A stretch of DNA of 64,000 bases from Bacillus sp. FJAT-45350 (GCF_002335805.1 NZ_NISU01000001.1:1806079-1870078), one strand, 5' to 3'. Counted from the stretch's first letter, positions 44,448 to 54,166 are shown. Numbers and translations: made by a program. The notes: generated by a model not told the origin, from the letters alone.

Positions 44448-44494
44448 AAAAAACGCGTTGAGCAAAATGATATCATGTGCTCAACGCGTTTTTT
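44448..44494 (+). terminator. Terminator after bluB
   Basis: AAACGCGTTGAGCA pairs with TGCTCAACGCGTTT, followed by TTTT, 12 bp after the stop. Confidence 0.88.
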
Positions 44495-44723
44495 ATGTGT
44501 TTTTTATAATTGTTATGATAATCGGTCTGACAATTCGTTATTTATATAAAATGATGAATTTTCCCGAGGCTTTCAGACACTGAATCAGTTATTGCCTTAT
44601 AAACATTAATAAACTAGGCCTTTACACCCTATTAACGGAACTGTTGTCCTATTACTTCCTAAACAATTGCCTTTTTTCAATAATGAAGGAATTGCTGTCC
44701 AAAAAAACTTAGCACTTTCCCTA

Positions 44724-45653
44724 TCATGCTGCTTGCTTTTTCTTTACCTTTCTTAAAATCTTATCATCAGCATATCCAGTACCTAATAAAACAGCGAATA
44801 CGATAATAACAAAACCAATCATCTGAACAGGCATTATTTGCTCACCAAGGAAAATAGCTGAACTCACTAACCCGAAAAATGGAACAAAATTATTAAAGAC
44901 AGCCGTTTGACCTGCCCCAATCCGTTGTATAGCGGAATTAAACAGAATATGGCCGATAGCAGTTGCTACAATAGCTGATGCAAAGAAGATTGCCCATACA
45001 TATCCAGGTGTGTTTACTACACTTCCTAATCCACCTGGTTCTAGTACTAAACTTATAAGAAATAACATAGAAGAACCGATGATTAACATAATACCTGTCA
45101 TAAATTTCGAATCTATTGTTGCTGTTGCTTTCTTTATATAGATAAAGCTCAGAGCTTGGACAAGCATTGCTAGAAAAACAAATAAATCACCGTAATTAAT
45201 TGAACCTACTCCCCCACTACCATTCAAAATGATAAGTCCAACACCAACAAGACCAAAACAAATCCCTACTAAACGTAGACGTGTTAACTGATCATTTAAT
45301 AGCAATAGGGCAAAAAGTGACGTCGTTAATGGTAATAAAGCTAAAATTAGAGATGTATTAGATGCGGTTGTCATTGATAAACCAATCGCTAAAAATAAAT
45401 GATGACCAACGACTCCTAGTAACGTCGTAATAATGGTAACTTTCCATTCTTTTTTCGTTAAAGGACGAAATTGCTTTTGAAAAAATAAAATTGCACAGAC
45501 TACAAGTCCAGCAACAAAAATACGTAATGATTGCATCGTCGCTGGTGGTAAATACTCAACTAACACCTTTAACATAACAACATTTAAGCCCCATATAACC
45601 ATAACAAAGCCGATTAAGCCATATGTTAAAATTATACTTTTTTCATTTTTCAT
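44724..45653 (-). CDS. EamA/DMT-family transporter
   Basis: A 309-residue protein with ten helices made of two EamA repeats (about 10-145 and 155-290). The second repeat has ASAIVATAIGHILFNSAIQR and the first has the drug/metabolite pattern TTASNTSLILALLPL. The substrate is unknown. It lies downstream of the ectoine-type operon in the same direction, but a hairpin at 45698 separates them, so it is probably a separate unit. The start follows AAAGGTGAG on the minus strand. Confidence 0.9.
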   Translation of the reverse strand: MKNEKSIILTYGLIGFVMVIWGLNVVMLKVLVEYLPPATMQSLRIFVAGLVVCAILFFQKQFRPLTKKEWKVTIITTLLGVVGHHLFLAIGLSMTTASNTSLILALLPLTTSLFALLLLNDQLTRLRLVGICFGLVGVGLIILNGSGGVGSINYGDLFVFLAMLVQALSFIYIKKATATIDSKFMTGIMLIIGSSMLFLISLVLEPGGLGSVVNTPGYVWAIFFASAIVATAIGHILFNSAIQRIGAGQTAVFNNFVPFFGLVSSAIFLGEQIMPVQMIGFVIIVFAVLLGTGYADDKILRKVKKKQAA

Positions 45654-45697
45654 ATACTCTCACCTTTTATACCACACTGAAATTTTGTAAAACCAAG

Positions 45698-45743
45698 AAG
45701 AAAGCAAGTGTGCCTACTCTATCATAGGACAACTTGCTTTCTA
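45698..45743 (-). terminator. Hairpin after the doeA-like gene, probable terminator
   Basis: AGAAAGCAAGT and ACTTGCTTTCT form a perfect 11-bp stem. Downstream on the minus strand it is followed by TCTTGGTTTTAC. It separates the catabolic operon from the EamA gene. Confidence 0.55.
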
Positions 45744-45804
45744 ATGCTAATAAAGAGTGTTAGCGATTTTTTTGAATAAGGAAAGAGCTCATACCAAGTA
45801 TCCT

Positions 45805-47019
45805 CTAATAGTCTTCCTTCAATAAACAATTTCCATTAATCAGCAAATCATTACCCTTTTTTTTAAACAGTTCTCGAGGGAAGTTAGTAAGCAGCTCACA
45901 ACCATCTTCTGTAATTCGAATGGACTCCGTTATTTCAACTCCATAATCATCATACCAGATTCCAGGCATTAGGTGGAATGTCATGTTCGGCTGTAAAATT
46001 GTTCTATCTCCTTTGCGAAAACTCACGGTATGCTCTCCCCAATCAGGTGGGTAGCTTAACCCGACTGAATATCCTAATCTTGAGTCTTTATGATGACCCC
46101 TTTTTGCAATCGTTTTGCTCCATACAGCTTCTACCTCTTCAGCTGCCATACCAGGTCTAATAGCTGTAACTGTTTCATTAATACCTTCTAATACGACATC
46201 CGCTAAATCAGTTACCTGTTTAGGTGATTCCCCAAGTGCCACTGTACGTGCCATAGGCGTATGATAACGCTGATAGCAACCTGCAATTTCTATCGTTAAG
46301 AAATCCCCATTTTGATATGGCCTCTCCGTCCAAGTTAAATGAGGGCAACTCGTGTTACTTCCCGTTGGTAGCATCGGTACAATTGAAGTGTAATCACCGC
46401 CATATTGTGATGTACCACTTATTTGAGCATGATAAATGCTCGCTGCAACATCGCATTCACGTACGCCTATATCAACTGTATCATAAGCGCTCTGCATTGC
46501 TTTCTCAACAATCTTTCCTGCTTTTTTCATATAAGAAATTTCTTGGTCAGACTTGATTAGACGAACCCAATTGACAAGCGTTGTTGTATTTTTAAAAGAA
46601 GCATTCGGTAAGCCTTGTTTCAATCGTTCGTAACATAATGCAGTAAAATAATGTGAGTCCATTTCAACACCAATTGTTCTTGTCGCCTGACCGATTTCAG
46701 TTAATATATTTGCAATAAAATCCATCGGATGCTTATCTGCTGTTTGGACAAAATGGTCTGGATATGGGATAGTATGGTTTTCATCTAACCAGGTGGTTTT
46801 TTGAACACTATTTGCATCCATTTCTCTACCAATCCATATTGGCTGGTCTTCATCTAAAATGACGACAAGCATTTGATGTACATAAAATGACCAGGCGTTA
46901 TACCCCGTTAGGTAATTCATATTTGATGGGTTTGAAATAAGAAGCACATCAATTCCGTTTTCTATCATTTTTCTTTTTGTGTCATTTATTCTCTTTCTAT
47001 ACTCTAACACCGAAAACAT
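45805..47019 (-). CDS. doeA: Ectoine hydrolase-like M24-family (pita-bread fold) enzyme
   Basis: A 404-residue creatinase/prolidase-fold protein. The C-terminal part carries SVGLSYPPDWGEHTVSF and FHLMPGIWYDDYGVEITESI, closely like DoeA/EutD ectoine hydrolases. Most metal ligands of true M24 peptidases are replaced: the two Asp positions are Glu and Pro (TIEIAG, YHTPMART) and the Glu before PG is Met, as in metal-independent relatives. Ectoine hydrolase opens the ring to N-acetyl-diaminobutyrate. It is the last gene of the five-gene minus-strand operon. The ribosome-binding site is GGGGTGGA. Confidence 0.78.
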   Translation of the reverse strand: MFSVLEYRKRINDTKRKMIENGIDVLLISNPSNMNYLTGYNAWSFYVHQMLVVILDEDQPIWIGREMDANSVQKTTWLDENHTIPYPDHFVQTADKHPMDFIANILTEIGQATRTIGVEMDSHYFTALCYERLKQGLPNASFKNTTTLVNWVRLIKSDQEISYMKKAGKIVEKAMQSAYDTVDIGVRECDVAASIYHAQISGTSQYGGDYTSIVPMLPTGSNTSCPHLTWTERPYQNGDFLTIEIAGCYQRYHTPMARTVALGESPKQVTDLADVVLEGINETVTAIRPGMAAEEVEAVWSKTIAKRGHHKDSRLGYSVGLSYPPDWGEHTVSFRKGDRTILQPNMTFHLMPGIWYDDYGVEITESIRITEDGCELLTNFPRELFKKKGNDLLINGNCLLKEDY

Positions 47020-47144
47020 GATTATCCACCCCTTTCTTCTGCTCCTACTGATAAGATATTCGTCCTCTAGCAGTTATGAGCTTGGTCAAAAAACTAGATC
47101 TCTCAAATTTTCCGCCTATTCCTTAAAAAATGAAAGAATGCCTA

Positions 47145-48587
47145 TTATTCATTTGATAACTTGAAGCAGACAACCTTCTGTTCGGTCATTTCCTCAATCG
47201 CAAATTTTACACCTTCTCGACCAATTCCTGATTGTTTCACTCCTCCAAAAGGCATCGCATCTACTCGAAAGTCACTACTATCATTTACAATCACTCCACC
47301 AGCTTCAATTCTATGAATGGCTGAAAAGGCATGCTCTAAATTCCTTGTAAATATCCCAGCCTGAAGTCCATAGCTAACATTGTTAGCTCTATCAATTGCT
47401 TCATTTAAATCAGATACCTTATAAAGTAAAACGACAGGACCAAAGATTTCTTCTTTTGCAATCTGGCACCCTCCTGGAACTTCAGCTAAAACAGTCGGTT
47501 CATAAAATGCACCGTTTCTTCTTCCCCCGGTTAAAAGTTTAGCCCCGGCATCGACCGCATCATTTACCCACTCTTCAACTCTTTTCGCTTCTTTTTCAGT
47601 AATAAGAGGTCCCATATCTGTTGTTTCATTCAGCTTTTCACCCATTTTGTATTGCTTTGCTTCTTTCACATATTGCTCAACGAAGCTATTATAGATTTCT
47701 TCTTCTATATAAATTCTCTGTACACCGATACAGTTTTGACCTGCTGCTGTGAAAGCTCCATCAACTGTAGATGGAATGGCCTTAGATAAATCCGCATCCT
47801 TTAAAATGATGGTCGGTGAATTAGAGCCTAATTCCATTGCTAGCTTCTTTACACCGGCTTTTTTTGTAATCTCTTCACCTGTTGAATAACCACCAGTAAA
47901 TGATATAAGACGAACAGCTTTATTTGTGATAATTGCATCACCAATTTCTCTACCATGACCAGTTATAACAGAAAGTATTTTTGTCGGAAGACCAGCTTCT
48001 TCAAATGCTTCTGCAAGTAAGAATGCACTTAGTGGTGTTAACGTGGATGGTTTCACTATAATCGAATTCCCAGACGCAATTGCTGGACCTACCTTATGAG
48101 CAACTAAGTTTAATGGATCGTTGAAAGGGGTTATAGCTGCAACAATTCCTATCGGAAAACGATAGTAGTAACCAACTCTCGTTTCATGCCCTGGCATTTG
48201 TGAAAAGGGAATCGTTTCCCCATGGATTCTTCTAGCCTCCTCAGCACTTATACGAATCGTTTCAACACAACGCCTAACCTCTGATTTAGCTTCTCTAATT
48301 GTTTTACTTCCTTCGAGAGCGATTGTTTCCGCAAAGTAATCTTTCTTTTGTAAAATAATCTCTGCTGTTCTTTGTAGAATTGCGATTCGTTCATGAACTG
48401 ATAATTGTGCTGAGACGACAGCTCCTTCCTTAGCTGATTCAATTGTTGTTTGAACATCTTCTACAGTGGCAGCAGGAACAGTCGCAAGCAATTGGTCATT
48501 TTCTGGATTTCGCACTTCGATTTTCCGACTACGGTCAACCCAATTCCCACCTATTAACATCTTCTGTGCAACAATTTGCATGCTCAT
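47145..48587 (-). CDS. NAD(P)-dependent aldehyde dehydrogenase (possible aspartate-semialdehyde dehydrogenase, DoeC-like)
   Basis: A 480-residue aldehyde dehydrogenase. The catalytic cysteine is in GAFTAAGQNCIGVQRIY, the glutamate in AMELGSNSPTIIL, and the cofactor site in ITPFNDPLN and SFTGGYSTGEE. In ectoine catabolism DoeC oxidises aspartate semialdehyde to aspartate; the operon position suggests that role, but sequence alone does not fix the substrate. An open A/T-rich repeat tract (48612-48728) separates it from the homoserine dehydrogenase gene upstream. Confidence 0.85.
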   Translation of the reverse strand: MSMQIVAQKMLIGGNWVDRSRKIEVRNPENDQLLATVPAATVEDVQTTIESAKEGAVVSAQLSVHERIAILQRTAEIILQKKDYFAETIALEGSKTIREAKSEVRRCVETIRISAEEARRIHGETIPFSQMPGHETRVGYYYRFPIGIVAAITPFNDPLNLVAHKVGPAIASGNSIIVKPSTLTPLSAFLLAEAFEEAGLPTKILSVITGHGREIGDAIITNKAVRLISFTGGYSTGEEITKKAGVKKLAMELGSNSPTIILKDADLSKAIPSTVDGAFTAAGQNCIGVQRIYIEEEIYNSFVEQYVKEAKQYKMGEKLNETTDMGPLITEKEAKRVEEWVNDAVDAGAKLLTGGRRNGAFYEPTVLAEVPGGCQIAKEEIFGPVVLLYKVSDLNEAIDRANNVSYGLQAGIFTRNLEHAFSAIHRIEAGGVIVNDSSDFRVDAMPFGGVKQSGIGREGVKFAIEEMTEQKVVCFKLSNE

Positions 48588-48611
48588 CGACTTCTACCAC
48601 CTTTCTTTTTT

Positions 48612-48728
48612 AATGATGAGTTATGAGTTATGAATTGCAAATTTAGAATTGGATGTTTTCATTTACCATTTGCAATTTGCCATTTGCCATTTGCCATTCG
48701 TCATTCGTCATTCGTCATTCGCAATTAA
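48612..48728. repeat. Tandem 7-bp-motif repeat tract inside the catabolic operon
   Basis: GAGTTATGAGTTATGAATTG is followed by runs of CATTTGC and CATTCGT heptamers (ATTTGCCATTTGCCATTTG, then CGTCATTCGTCATTCGTCAT). It fills the whole gap between two operon genes and ends at the stop region of the homoserine dehydrogenase gene. Confidence 0.75.
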
Positions 48729-49765
48729 TAATTGCCTTTCTCAAGGTTGATTAAGTCAATTAAAAGAGCGAAGCCTGTTTCTGGTATTCCGGCACCGGCT
48801 CCTACTAGAGTGATAGGTCCTGAGAGATCACATTCATACGTAATTGCATTTGTAGCACCTGATATTGATGCTAATGGGTCATTTAATGGAATTTTTTCTG
48901 GTGCAACGCTTGCCCGGACCTTTCCTGCTTCGTTTTGAATCTTCCCTATGAGCTTCCAGCGTTTATTCTCTTCCTTTGCTTGATTTATGTCATCTAACGT
49001 TAGCTGACTAATTCCTTTACACGATACGTCTTCTTTTTTTAGCGGGATTCCCATTACAACATTTGCTAGAATGACGACTTTATAAAGGACATCATAGCCT
49101 TCAACATCACTTGTCGGGTCTGCCTCTGCATAACCTAATTTTTGCGCTTGCCTTAAGGCATCCTCATAGGCGATTCCGCTCTCCATCTCCGTTAGCATAT
49201 AATTCGTTGTTCCGTTAAAGATACCTCGAATTTCGTTTATTTCGTTACCTACTAGAGTTGTAAGCGGCATTCGAAGCGCGGGTGTTCCACTCATAACCGT
49301 CCCTTCAAATAAAAGTTGAACCCCATTCTCTTTCGCTTTTTCTGATAGCTCTTTATATGCTAAAGCGACAGGACCTTTATTTGTCATAACGACATTCTTG
49401 CCATGTTCAAAGGCTGTTTTACAATGGTCAATTGCTGGTTGACCTGTCTTAACATCTGTATACGTTATTTCCACAATCGTATCAGCGTTTGTTTCTTTTA
49501 TTGTTTGGATACTGTCTAAATCTCGAATCAAACCTGGTTCATCTGTGTAATTTGAAAGATTACCAGTTTCTTTGACTGTTTTCATAAGCTTATTTAAGTC
49601 CAATCCCTCAGGTTGATAGAGAGCCCCTTTTTTTATATCAGTAACAGCTACAATTTGAACATCTACACCTAATTCACTTTCTAGCATCGGTTTTTTCGTA
49701 CGTAGGATTTCAACAAGTCCCTGACCAACACCACCGAATCCAACTAATGCAACCTTCTGAGTCAT
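48725..49765 (-). CDS. Homoserine dehydrogenase
   Basis: A 346-residue protein with an N-terminal Rossmann domain (VALVGFGGVGQGLVEIL) and the catalytic HSD domain (GTTNYMLTEMESGIAYEDAL, EADPTSDVEGYD and AILANV-like region). It reduces aspartate semialdehyde to homoserine. It has no C-terminal ACT domain, unlike the biosynthetic enzyme of many Bacillus, so threonine feedback would be absent. The start is at ATG 49765, behind AGGAGG. It is part of the minus-strand operon, 22 bp after the amidohydrolase. Confidence 0.88.
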   Translation of the reverse strand: MTQKVALVGFGGVGQGLVEILRTKKPMLESELGVDVQIVAVTDIKKGALYQPEGLDLNKLMKTVKETGNLSNYTDEPGLIRDLDSIQTIKETNADTIVEITYTDVKTGQPAIDHCKTAFEHGKNVVMTNKGPVALAYKELSEKAKENGVQLLFEGTVMSGTPALRMPLTTLVGNEINEIRGIFNGTTNYMLTEMESGIAYEDALRQAQKLGYAEADPTSDVEGYDVLYKVVILANVVMGIPLKKEDVSCKGISQLTLDDINQAKEENKRWKLIGKIQNEAGKVRASVAPEKIPLNDPLASISGATNAITYECDLSGPITLVGAGAGIPETGFALLIDLINLEKGNY

Positions 49766-49787
49766 CTTCATCCCTCCTAAGCACAAT

Positions 49788-51005
49788 CTATCGTTCTTTC
49801 ATAGGAAAATGATAGTCTCCTTGTAAATACCGCTTTACTGTTTCAGTAAAAATTGCCGTACCAATAGGTAAAACACCTTCGTCAATATCAAATAACGGTG
49901 TGTGTAGACCTCTTTCCCTTCCGTCTCCAGGACTCGCGCCAAGAAAGAACATTAATCCAGGTATCTTTCTTGTCATATAACCAAAGTCCTCTCCACCTAA
50001 TCCATAAGGCTTTTCATGAATTGAGAAACCAGGAAGAATATCACGAATCGTTTTCTTCACCCAACTTGAAACGATTGGGTTATTCTGTAGTGATGGTTCA
50101 CCATGATTGAGAAGGAGGGAATAATCACCACCTAATCGTTCTACTATTGATAATACTCTGTCTATTTCCTTCGTTATTTGTTTTCGGGCAGTATCATCAT
50201 ACGTCCGTATCGTTCCCTTTATCTCCACTTCTTCTGGAATAATATTATTTGATGAACCTCCAATAACTTCGCCTATACTTAAAACTGCCGGTGAAAGTGC
50301 AGATGTTTTTCTTCCTACCAAACTATATAAAGCAGGGAGGATGTTTGAAAGTAACCAAATTGGGTCGAGTGTTTGCTCGGGATACGCTGCATGCCCACCT
50401 CTACCTTTAATCACCGCCGTAAACGTATCTACATTTGCCATTGCCGTACCGTTAAATATTTTTACATTACCAACCTTATAGTCTGGGTCCATATGGAGAG
50501 CAAGCACTGCGTCTACATCATCCAATACTCCTGCTTCTATCATATAAGGCGATCCAGTTAAACCACGTTCGTCTTCTGATTCTTCCGCCGGTTGAAAAAT
50601 AAATTTTACCGTTCCTTCAATCTGACTTTTCTTAAAAGCCTCAGCAAGTAACGTAGCAGCACCTAAAGCAATCGTTGTATGGGCGTCATGCCCACATGCA
50701 TGCATGACGCCTCGTTTTTGTGAACTATATTCACAGCTGTTTCCTTCCACAATTGGTAGAGCATCGATATCGGCTCGAATTGCAATTGTTCGCCCGTTTC
50801 CTTTTCTTAATGTGGCAACAACCCCTGTTGGTAAACCCGTTGCCTCTCTACCAGATTGAACCTCTATTCCATCTATTTTTTTTAAAATAGAAATGACCTT
50901 TTCAGACGTTTTATATTCTTGAAAGCTTAATTCAGGGTGCTGATGGAAGTGTCGCCTCCACTCACTTAATTGTTGCTGAAGTTCGTAAGCCGCTTTTACT
51001 GTCAT
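49788..51005 (-). CDS. M20-family amidohydrolase (candidate N-acetyl-diaminobutyrate deacetylase)
   Basis: A 405-residue M20D metallo-amidohydrolase. It has the zinc-binding MHACGHDAHTT and PAEESEDERGLTGS motifs and the C-terminal GGEDFGYMTRKIPG. It removes acyl groups from amino acids. In this setting the natural substrate would be N-acetyl-L-2,4-diaminobutyrate, the product of ectoine hydrolase (inference). The start at 51005 (MTVKAAYELQQ) has better ribosome-site spacing than the ATG at 51014. Confidence 0.85.
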   Translation of the reverse strand: MTVKAAYELQQQLSEWRRHFHQHPELSFQEYKTSEKVISILKKIDGIEVQSGREATGLPTGVVATLRKGNGRTIAIRADIDALPIVEGNSCEYSSQKRGVMHACGHDAHTTIALGAATLLAEAFKKSQIEGTVKFIFQPAEESEDERGLTGSPYMIEAGVLDDVDAVLALHMDPDYKVGNVKIFNGTAMANVDTFTAVIKGRGGHAAYPEQTLDPIWLLSNILPALYSLVGRKTSALSPAVLSIGEVIGGSSNNIIPEEVEIKGTIRTYDDTARKQITKEIDRVLSIVERLGGDYSLLLNHGEPSLQNNPIVSSWVKKTIRDILPGFSIHEKPYGLGGEDFGYMTRKIPGLMFFLGASPGDGRERGLHTPLFDIDEGVLPIGTAIFTETVKRYLQGDYHFPMKER

Positions 51006-51028
51006 ATTTTCCATCCCCCTTGTTAAGC

Positions 51029-52222
51029 TTATTTAATATGGCTAAGTGCCTGCTCTAAATCAGCAATTAAATCTTCTTTTTCCTCTATACCCGCTGAATA
51101 TCGAACTAATCCTTCTGGAATACCCAATGCTTTTCGTTCTTCAACCGTACATTCTATATGACTAGTTGTTCTTGCCGGCCCTACTGTTGTTTCTACAGCC
51201 CCAAGGTTAGCAGCCTTGTTAGCAAATTCAAGCTTAGGCATAAACTGTCGTACAGAATCAAGACCACCTTTTACAGCAAAACTAAGCATTCCACCGAATC
51301 CAACCATTTGTCTCTTTGCGATATCATGATTTGGATGGGTTTCAAGTCCAGGATAAAAGACTTCTTCTACCTTATCGTGACTTTGTAAATACTTAGCTAC
51401 GGCTAGAGCATTCTCTTCTTGCTTTTTAATTCTTAGGTGAAGTGTTTTCATCCCTCGAAGTAACAGGTAAGCTGCCATTGGGTCAAGACTCGCTCCATTT
51501 ATTTCACGATAATGATAGATTTTGTGTATCAGATCTTCATCACCACAAGCGACACCACCAAGAGCATCCGCATGACCTCCAAGGAATTTTGTTGCACTAT
51601 GAATGACTAAGTCTGCTCCTAATTTCAACGGATTCTGATTGATTGGAGTAGCAAATGTATTATCAACAAATACGAGTGCACCGTTCTCTTTTGCTACTTT
51701 AACCATCCGCTCAATATCTGTTATTTTGACAGTTGGGTTTGTCGGTGTTTCTAAATAAAGAATCTTACAACCCTTGCGTACTTCTTTTTCAATCTCTTCA
51801 TGATTACCAGTTTCACATAATGTTACGTCTATGTTTAAACGAGGGAGAAACTCAGAAAATATTTTATTGGTACCACCATACGTATCTTTAATAGAGACAA
51901 CACGATCTCCTGGAACTAATATTGTTAAAAGAGCATTGCTAATCGCAGCCATTCCCGTAGAAAAACTTGTAGCCGCTTCGGCTTCCTCTAAATCTTTCAC
52001 TTTATCCTCAAAGGCTTGAACGGTAGGATTGGTATTTCGACCATATATGTGTCCTTCTCTCTTTCCAATAGCAACTTCGAACCACTGGTCAATATCATCG
52101 TATCCAAATGCCACACTATGAACGACTGGTACCTGTGTCGCTCCATGTACTAAATATTCCTTCTCACCAGACCATACTGAACGAGTTCCTTTTTTGACAG
52201 AAGAATCTTGACGTCGTTGCAT
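51029..52222 (-). CDS. Cystathionine gamma-synthase/lyase family PLP enzyme
   Basis: A 397-residue fold-type I enzyme of the Cys/Met-metabolism family. The PLP lysine is in LVIHSATKFLGGHADALGG; YGGTNKIFSEF and EETHPNHDIA-like regions fit. Members catalyse gamma- or beta-elimination or replacement on cystathionine, methionine or homoserine esters. It is the first gene of the operon, followed by the M20 gene after 23 bp. Its role in ectoine use is unclear; gamma-elimination on a four-carbon amino acid such as diaminobutyrate or homoserine is conceivable. The ribosome-binding site is GGGGTGG. Confidence 0.85.
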   Translation of the reverse strand: MQRRQDSSVKKGTRSVWSGEKEYLVHGATQVPVVHSVAFGYDDIDQWFEVAIGKREGHIYGRNTNPTVQAFEDKVKDLEEAEAATSFSTGMAAISNALLTILVPGDRVVSIKDTYGGTNKIFSEFLPRLNIDVTLCETGNHEEIEKEVRKGCKILYLETPTNPTVKITDIERMVKVAKENGALVFVDNTFATPINQNPLKLGADLVIHSATKFLGGHADALGGVACGDEDLIHKIYHYREINGASLDPMAAYLLLRGMKTLHLRIKKQEENALAVAKYLQSHDKVEEVFYPGLETHPNHDIAKRQMVGFGGMLSFAVKGGLDSVRQFMPKLEFANKAANLGAVETTVGPARTTSHIECTVEERKALGIPEGLVRYSAGIEEKEDLIADLEQALSHIK

Positions 52223-52235
52223 GAATACCACCCCT

Positions 52236-52265
52236 TTTATTTAATTATGAGTTATGAGTTATGAA
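52236..52265. repeat. A/T-rich intergenic short-motif repeat (short copy)
   Basis: Reiterated TTATGAGTTATGA units just upstream of the first gene of the catabolic operon. The rest of the 316-bp gap to 52547 holds a terminator at 52439 and no recognised promoter. Confidence 0.5.
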
Positions 52266-52438
52266 TGAGTCCAACTCGAGCCTCATCATCTTCATCACAC
52301 TTTATATTCTTATAATACTCCTCCTTCCCTTAGATTCCATTCAACAAACTGTATGAAAAATTTAAGTCTCTATTAGTCAAGATTTCTTAATATTATTAGA
52401 TCAATTTACGTATCGCTTAACATTGCAGATTAAAAAGA

Positions 52439-52476
52439 GGTGGTTCTAAAAGGTCATTTTACCTTTTGGAACCACC
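52439..52476 (-). terminator. Terminator of the 39-aa ORF
   Basis: GGTGGTTCTAAAAGGT and ACCTTTTGGAACCACC form a 16-bp stem with one wobble, followed on the minus strand by TCTTTTTAA. Confidence 0.85.
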
Positions 52477-52547
52477 CCGAATCATATGCGAAGCACAAGG
52501 GTTACTACTTTGCTATTTAACAAGTTTTTCGACGGATATATTTTATA

Positions 52548-52667
52548 TTAAGTTACCGGTATTTCTTCTGTTTCACTGTTTGATACTTCATTTCTCATTT
52601 GTTCGTATTGATGGATTGCCCAATACAACTCTTCATCTGTGTATAAGGATAATTCAGGCTTTTCCAT
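52548..52667 (-). CDS. Very small protein (39 aa) of unknown function
   Basis: An ORF from ATG 52667 (MEKPELSLYTDEELYWAIHQ and on) to TAA 52548. It has an excellent GAGGAGTGATG ribosome-binding site and its own terminator at 52439. The acidic, Glu-rich peptide has no membrane helix. I do not recognise it, but the surrounding signals make it a plausible expressed gene. Confidence 0.6.
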   Translation of the reverse strand: MEKPELSLYTDEELYWAIHQYEQMRNEVSNSETEEIPVT

Positions 52668-52933
52668 TTACATCACTCCTCGTATATTAATCTAAATACT
52701 TTTGTGAATAGTATGCCCTAAATTTTCAAATTTATTTTTATAAACAGAAAATCCTCTAGGTTATTTTCAAAAAAGGGAACTGTAGACATTTGCCTTAGAG
52801 CCCTTTATTAGATTTTTAAATTAAATTATATAACCTCGCTCACGATTTTAGTTACCGTACATATTATGTATCTCGTAACAAAAGTCTGTCAGTCACTAGA
52901 AATGAGTTTATTTTAGAAAGGATGTAATTCGAT

Positions 52934-54166
52934 ATGGTACATGAGAGAGTGATAAACAAACTGAAGTCTGTGACTTTATTTGTATTCGCTGTAGCAACTA
53001 TATTTTTTTTATATAATTTATTAGCAATGAATGCCTCTTACGGTTATAATTCACAACAAATTAGCGAAAAGGCTCAACTTAATAAACTAAATCATGAACA
53101 ATACCTTTTATCAGAGGAAATCAAAAATTCAACGTCCATGGTCGTCACCGCATCGAGTCTAAACCTTCGTTCAGAACCAGGAATACATGGTGGTATTTTA
53201 GCGTCAATGCCAAATGGTAGTGAGGTAGAGACTACATCAGAGGTAATCGGCAATTGGATTGGAATATCGTACGAAGGAATTAAAGGCTTTGCTAGTTTGA
53301 CGTATCTTTATGAACATGAACAAGAAGATGTAATCGAGATGGAAGTAACAGCTTCCGCTTTAAATATACGTTCTATGCCAAGTATACAAGGCGACATTCT
53401 AGAGACAATGCCAAATGGTACTGTAATTGAAACTAATTATGTAGATAACAGTAATTGGGTAGCGGTATCTTATAACGGAGTAAAGGGTTATTCAAGCTTA
53501 ACGTACTTAATGGAACGAGAAGCTATAGAGAATGAGCCTGAATCTGATGAATCTGCAACAAATGGTACAGATGAAGATAGTAGCACTACTCCACCAGAAC
53601 AAAGCTCTTCACTAGAAGGAATCTCCATTGTAGTTGACCCAGGTCACGGTGGTGAGGACCCAGGTGCAACGTCTGGTGAATTTATTGAATCCGAACTTGC
53701 CTTATCTGCCTCTGATGTTTTACAGGCAGAATTAGAAGCTAGAGGTGCAACGGTCATTATGACTAGAACATCTGACGTATTCTTAGAACTTGAAGAGCGT
53801 GCTGCTTATGCCGAAGAACATGACGGAGAAATCTTTGTAAGTATTCATTTAAACCAAACCGGAACTGGAGAAGCTAACGGCACAGAAACATTTTATAATA
53901 GTAGTCAAAACCCTTTCCCGGAAGAAAGCCAGCAGTTAGCGCAGAGTATTCAAGATGAATTAGCAGCTTTACCAACGGATAATCGAGGAATTAAAGAAGA
54001 AGTGTTTACTGTTTTAACCAGCAATTCTGTTCCAAGTGTATTGATTGAATTAGCGTTCTTAGATAGTCCAGTGGATCAAGAATTTATCTTGGATGATTCA
54101 TTCTTTGAAGATGCAGCAGCATTAATTGCCAATGGGGTTGAAAATTATTTCGGTGTTAATGATTAG
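52934..54166 (+). CDS. N-acetylmuramoyl-L-alanine amidase with two SH3 domains
   Basis: A 410-residue wall hydrolase. It has an N-terminal signal-anchor helix (about 12-34), two bacterial SH3b repeats (about 62-128 and 134-200, each with LN(L/I)RS.P), an acidic Ser/Thr linker and an Amidase_3 domain (about 232-408). Zinc-site motifs are VVDPGHGGEDPGA, Glu near ESELAL, SIHLNQTG and the catalytic IELAFLD. It cleaves the amide bond between muramic acid and alanine in peptidoglycan. It is monocistronic with its own terminator. Confidence 0.92.
   Translation: MVHERVINKLKSVTLFVFAVATIFFLYNLLAMNASYGYNSQQISEKAQLNKLNHEQYLLSEEIKNSTSMVVTASSLNLRSEPGIHGGILASMPNGSEVETTSEVIGNWIGISYEGIKGFASLTYLYEHEQEDVIEMEVTASALNIRSMPSIQGDILETMPNGTVIETNYVDNSNWVAVSYNGVKGYSSLTYLMEREAIENEPESDESATNGTDEDSSTTPPEQSSSLEGISIVVDPGHGGEDPGATSGEFIESELALSASDVLQAELEARGATVIMTRTSDVFLELEERAAYAEEHDGEIFVSIHLNQTGTGEANGTETFYNSSQNPFPEESQQLAQSIQDELAALPTDNRGIKEEVFTVLTSNSVPSVLIELAFLDSPVDQEFILDDSFFEDAAALIANGVENYFGVND

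Noticed and set aside
48612-48728. Possible CRISPR array
   Set aside because: The repeats are 7 bp in tandem without spacers and there are no cas genes. It is a simple short-motif repeat.
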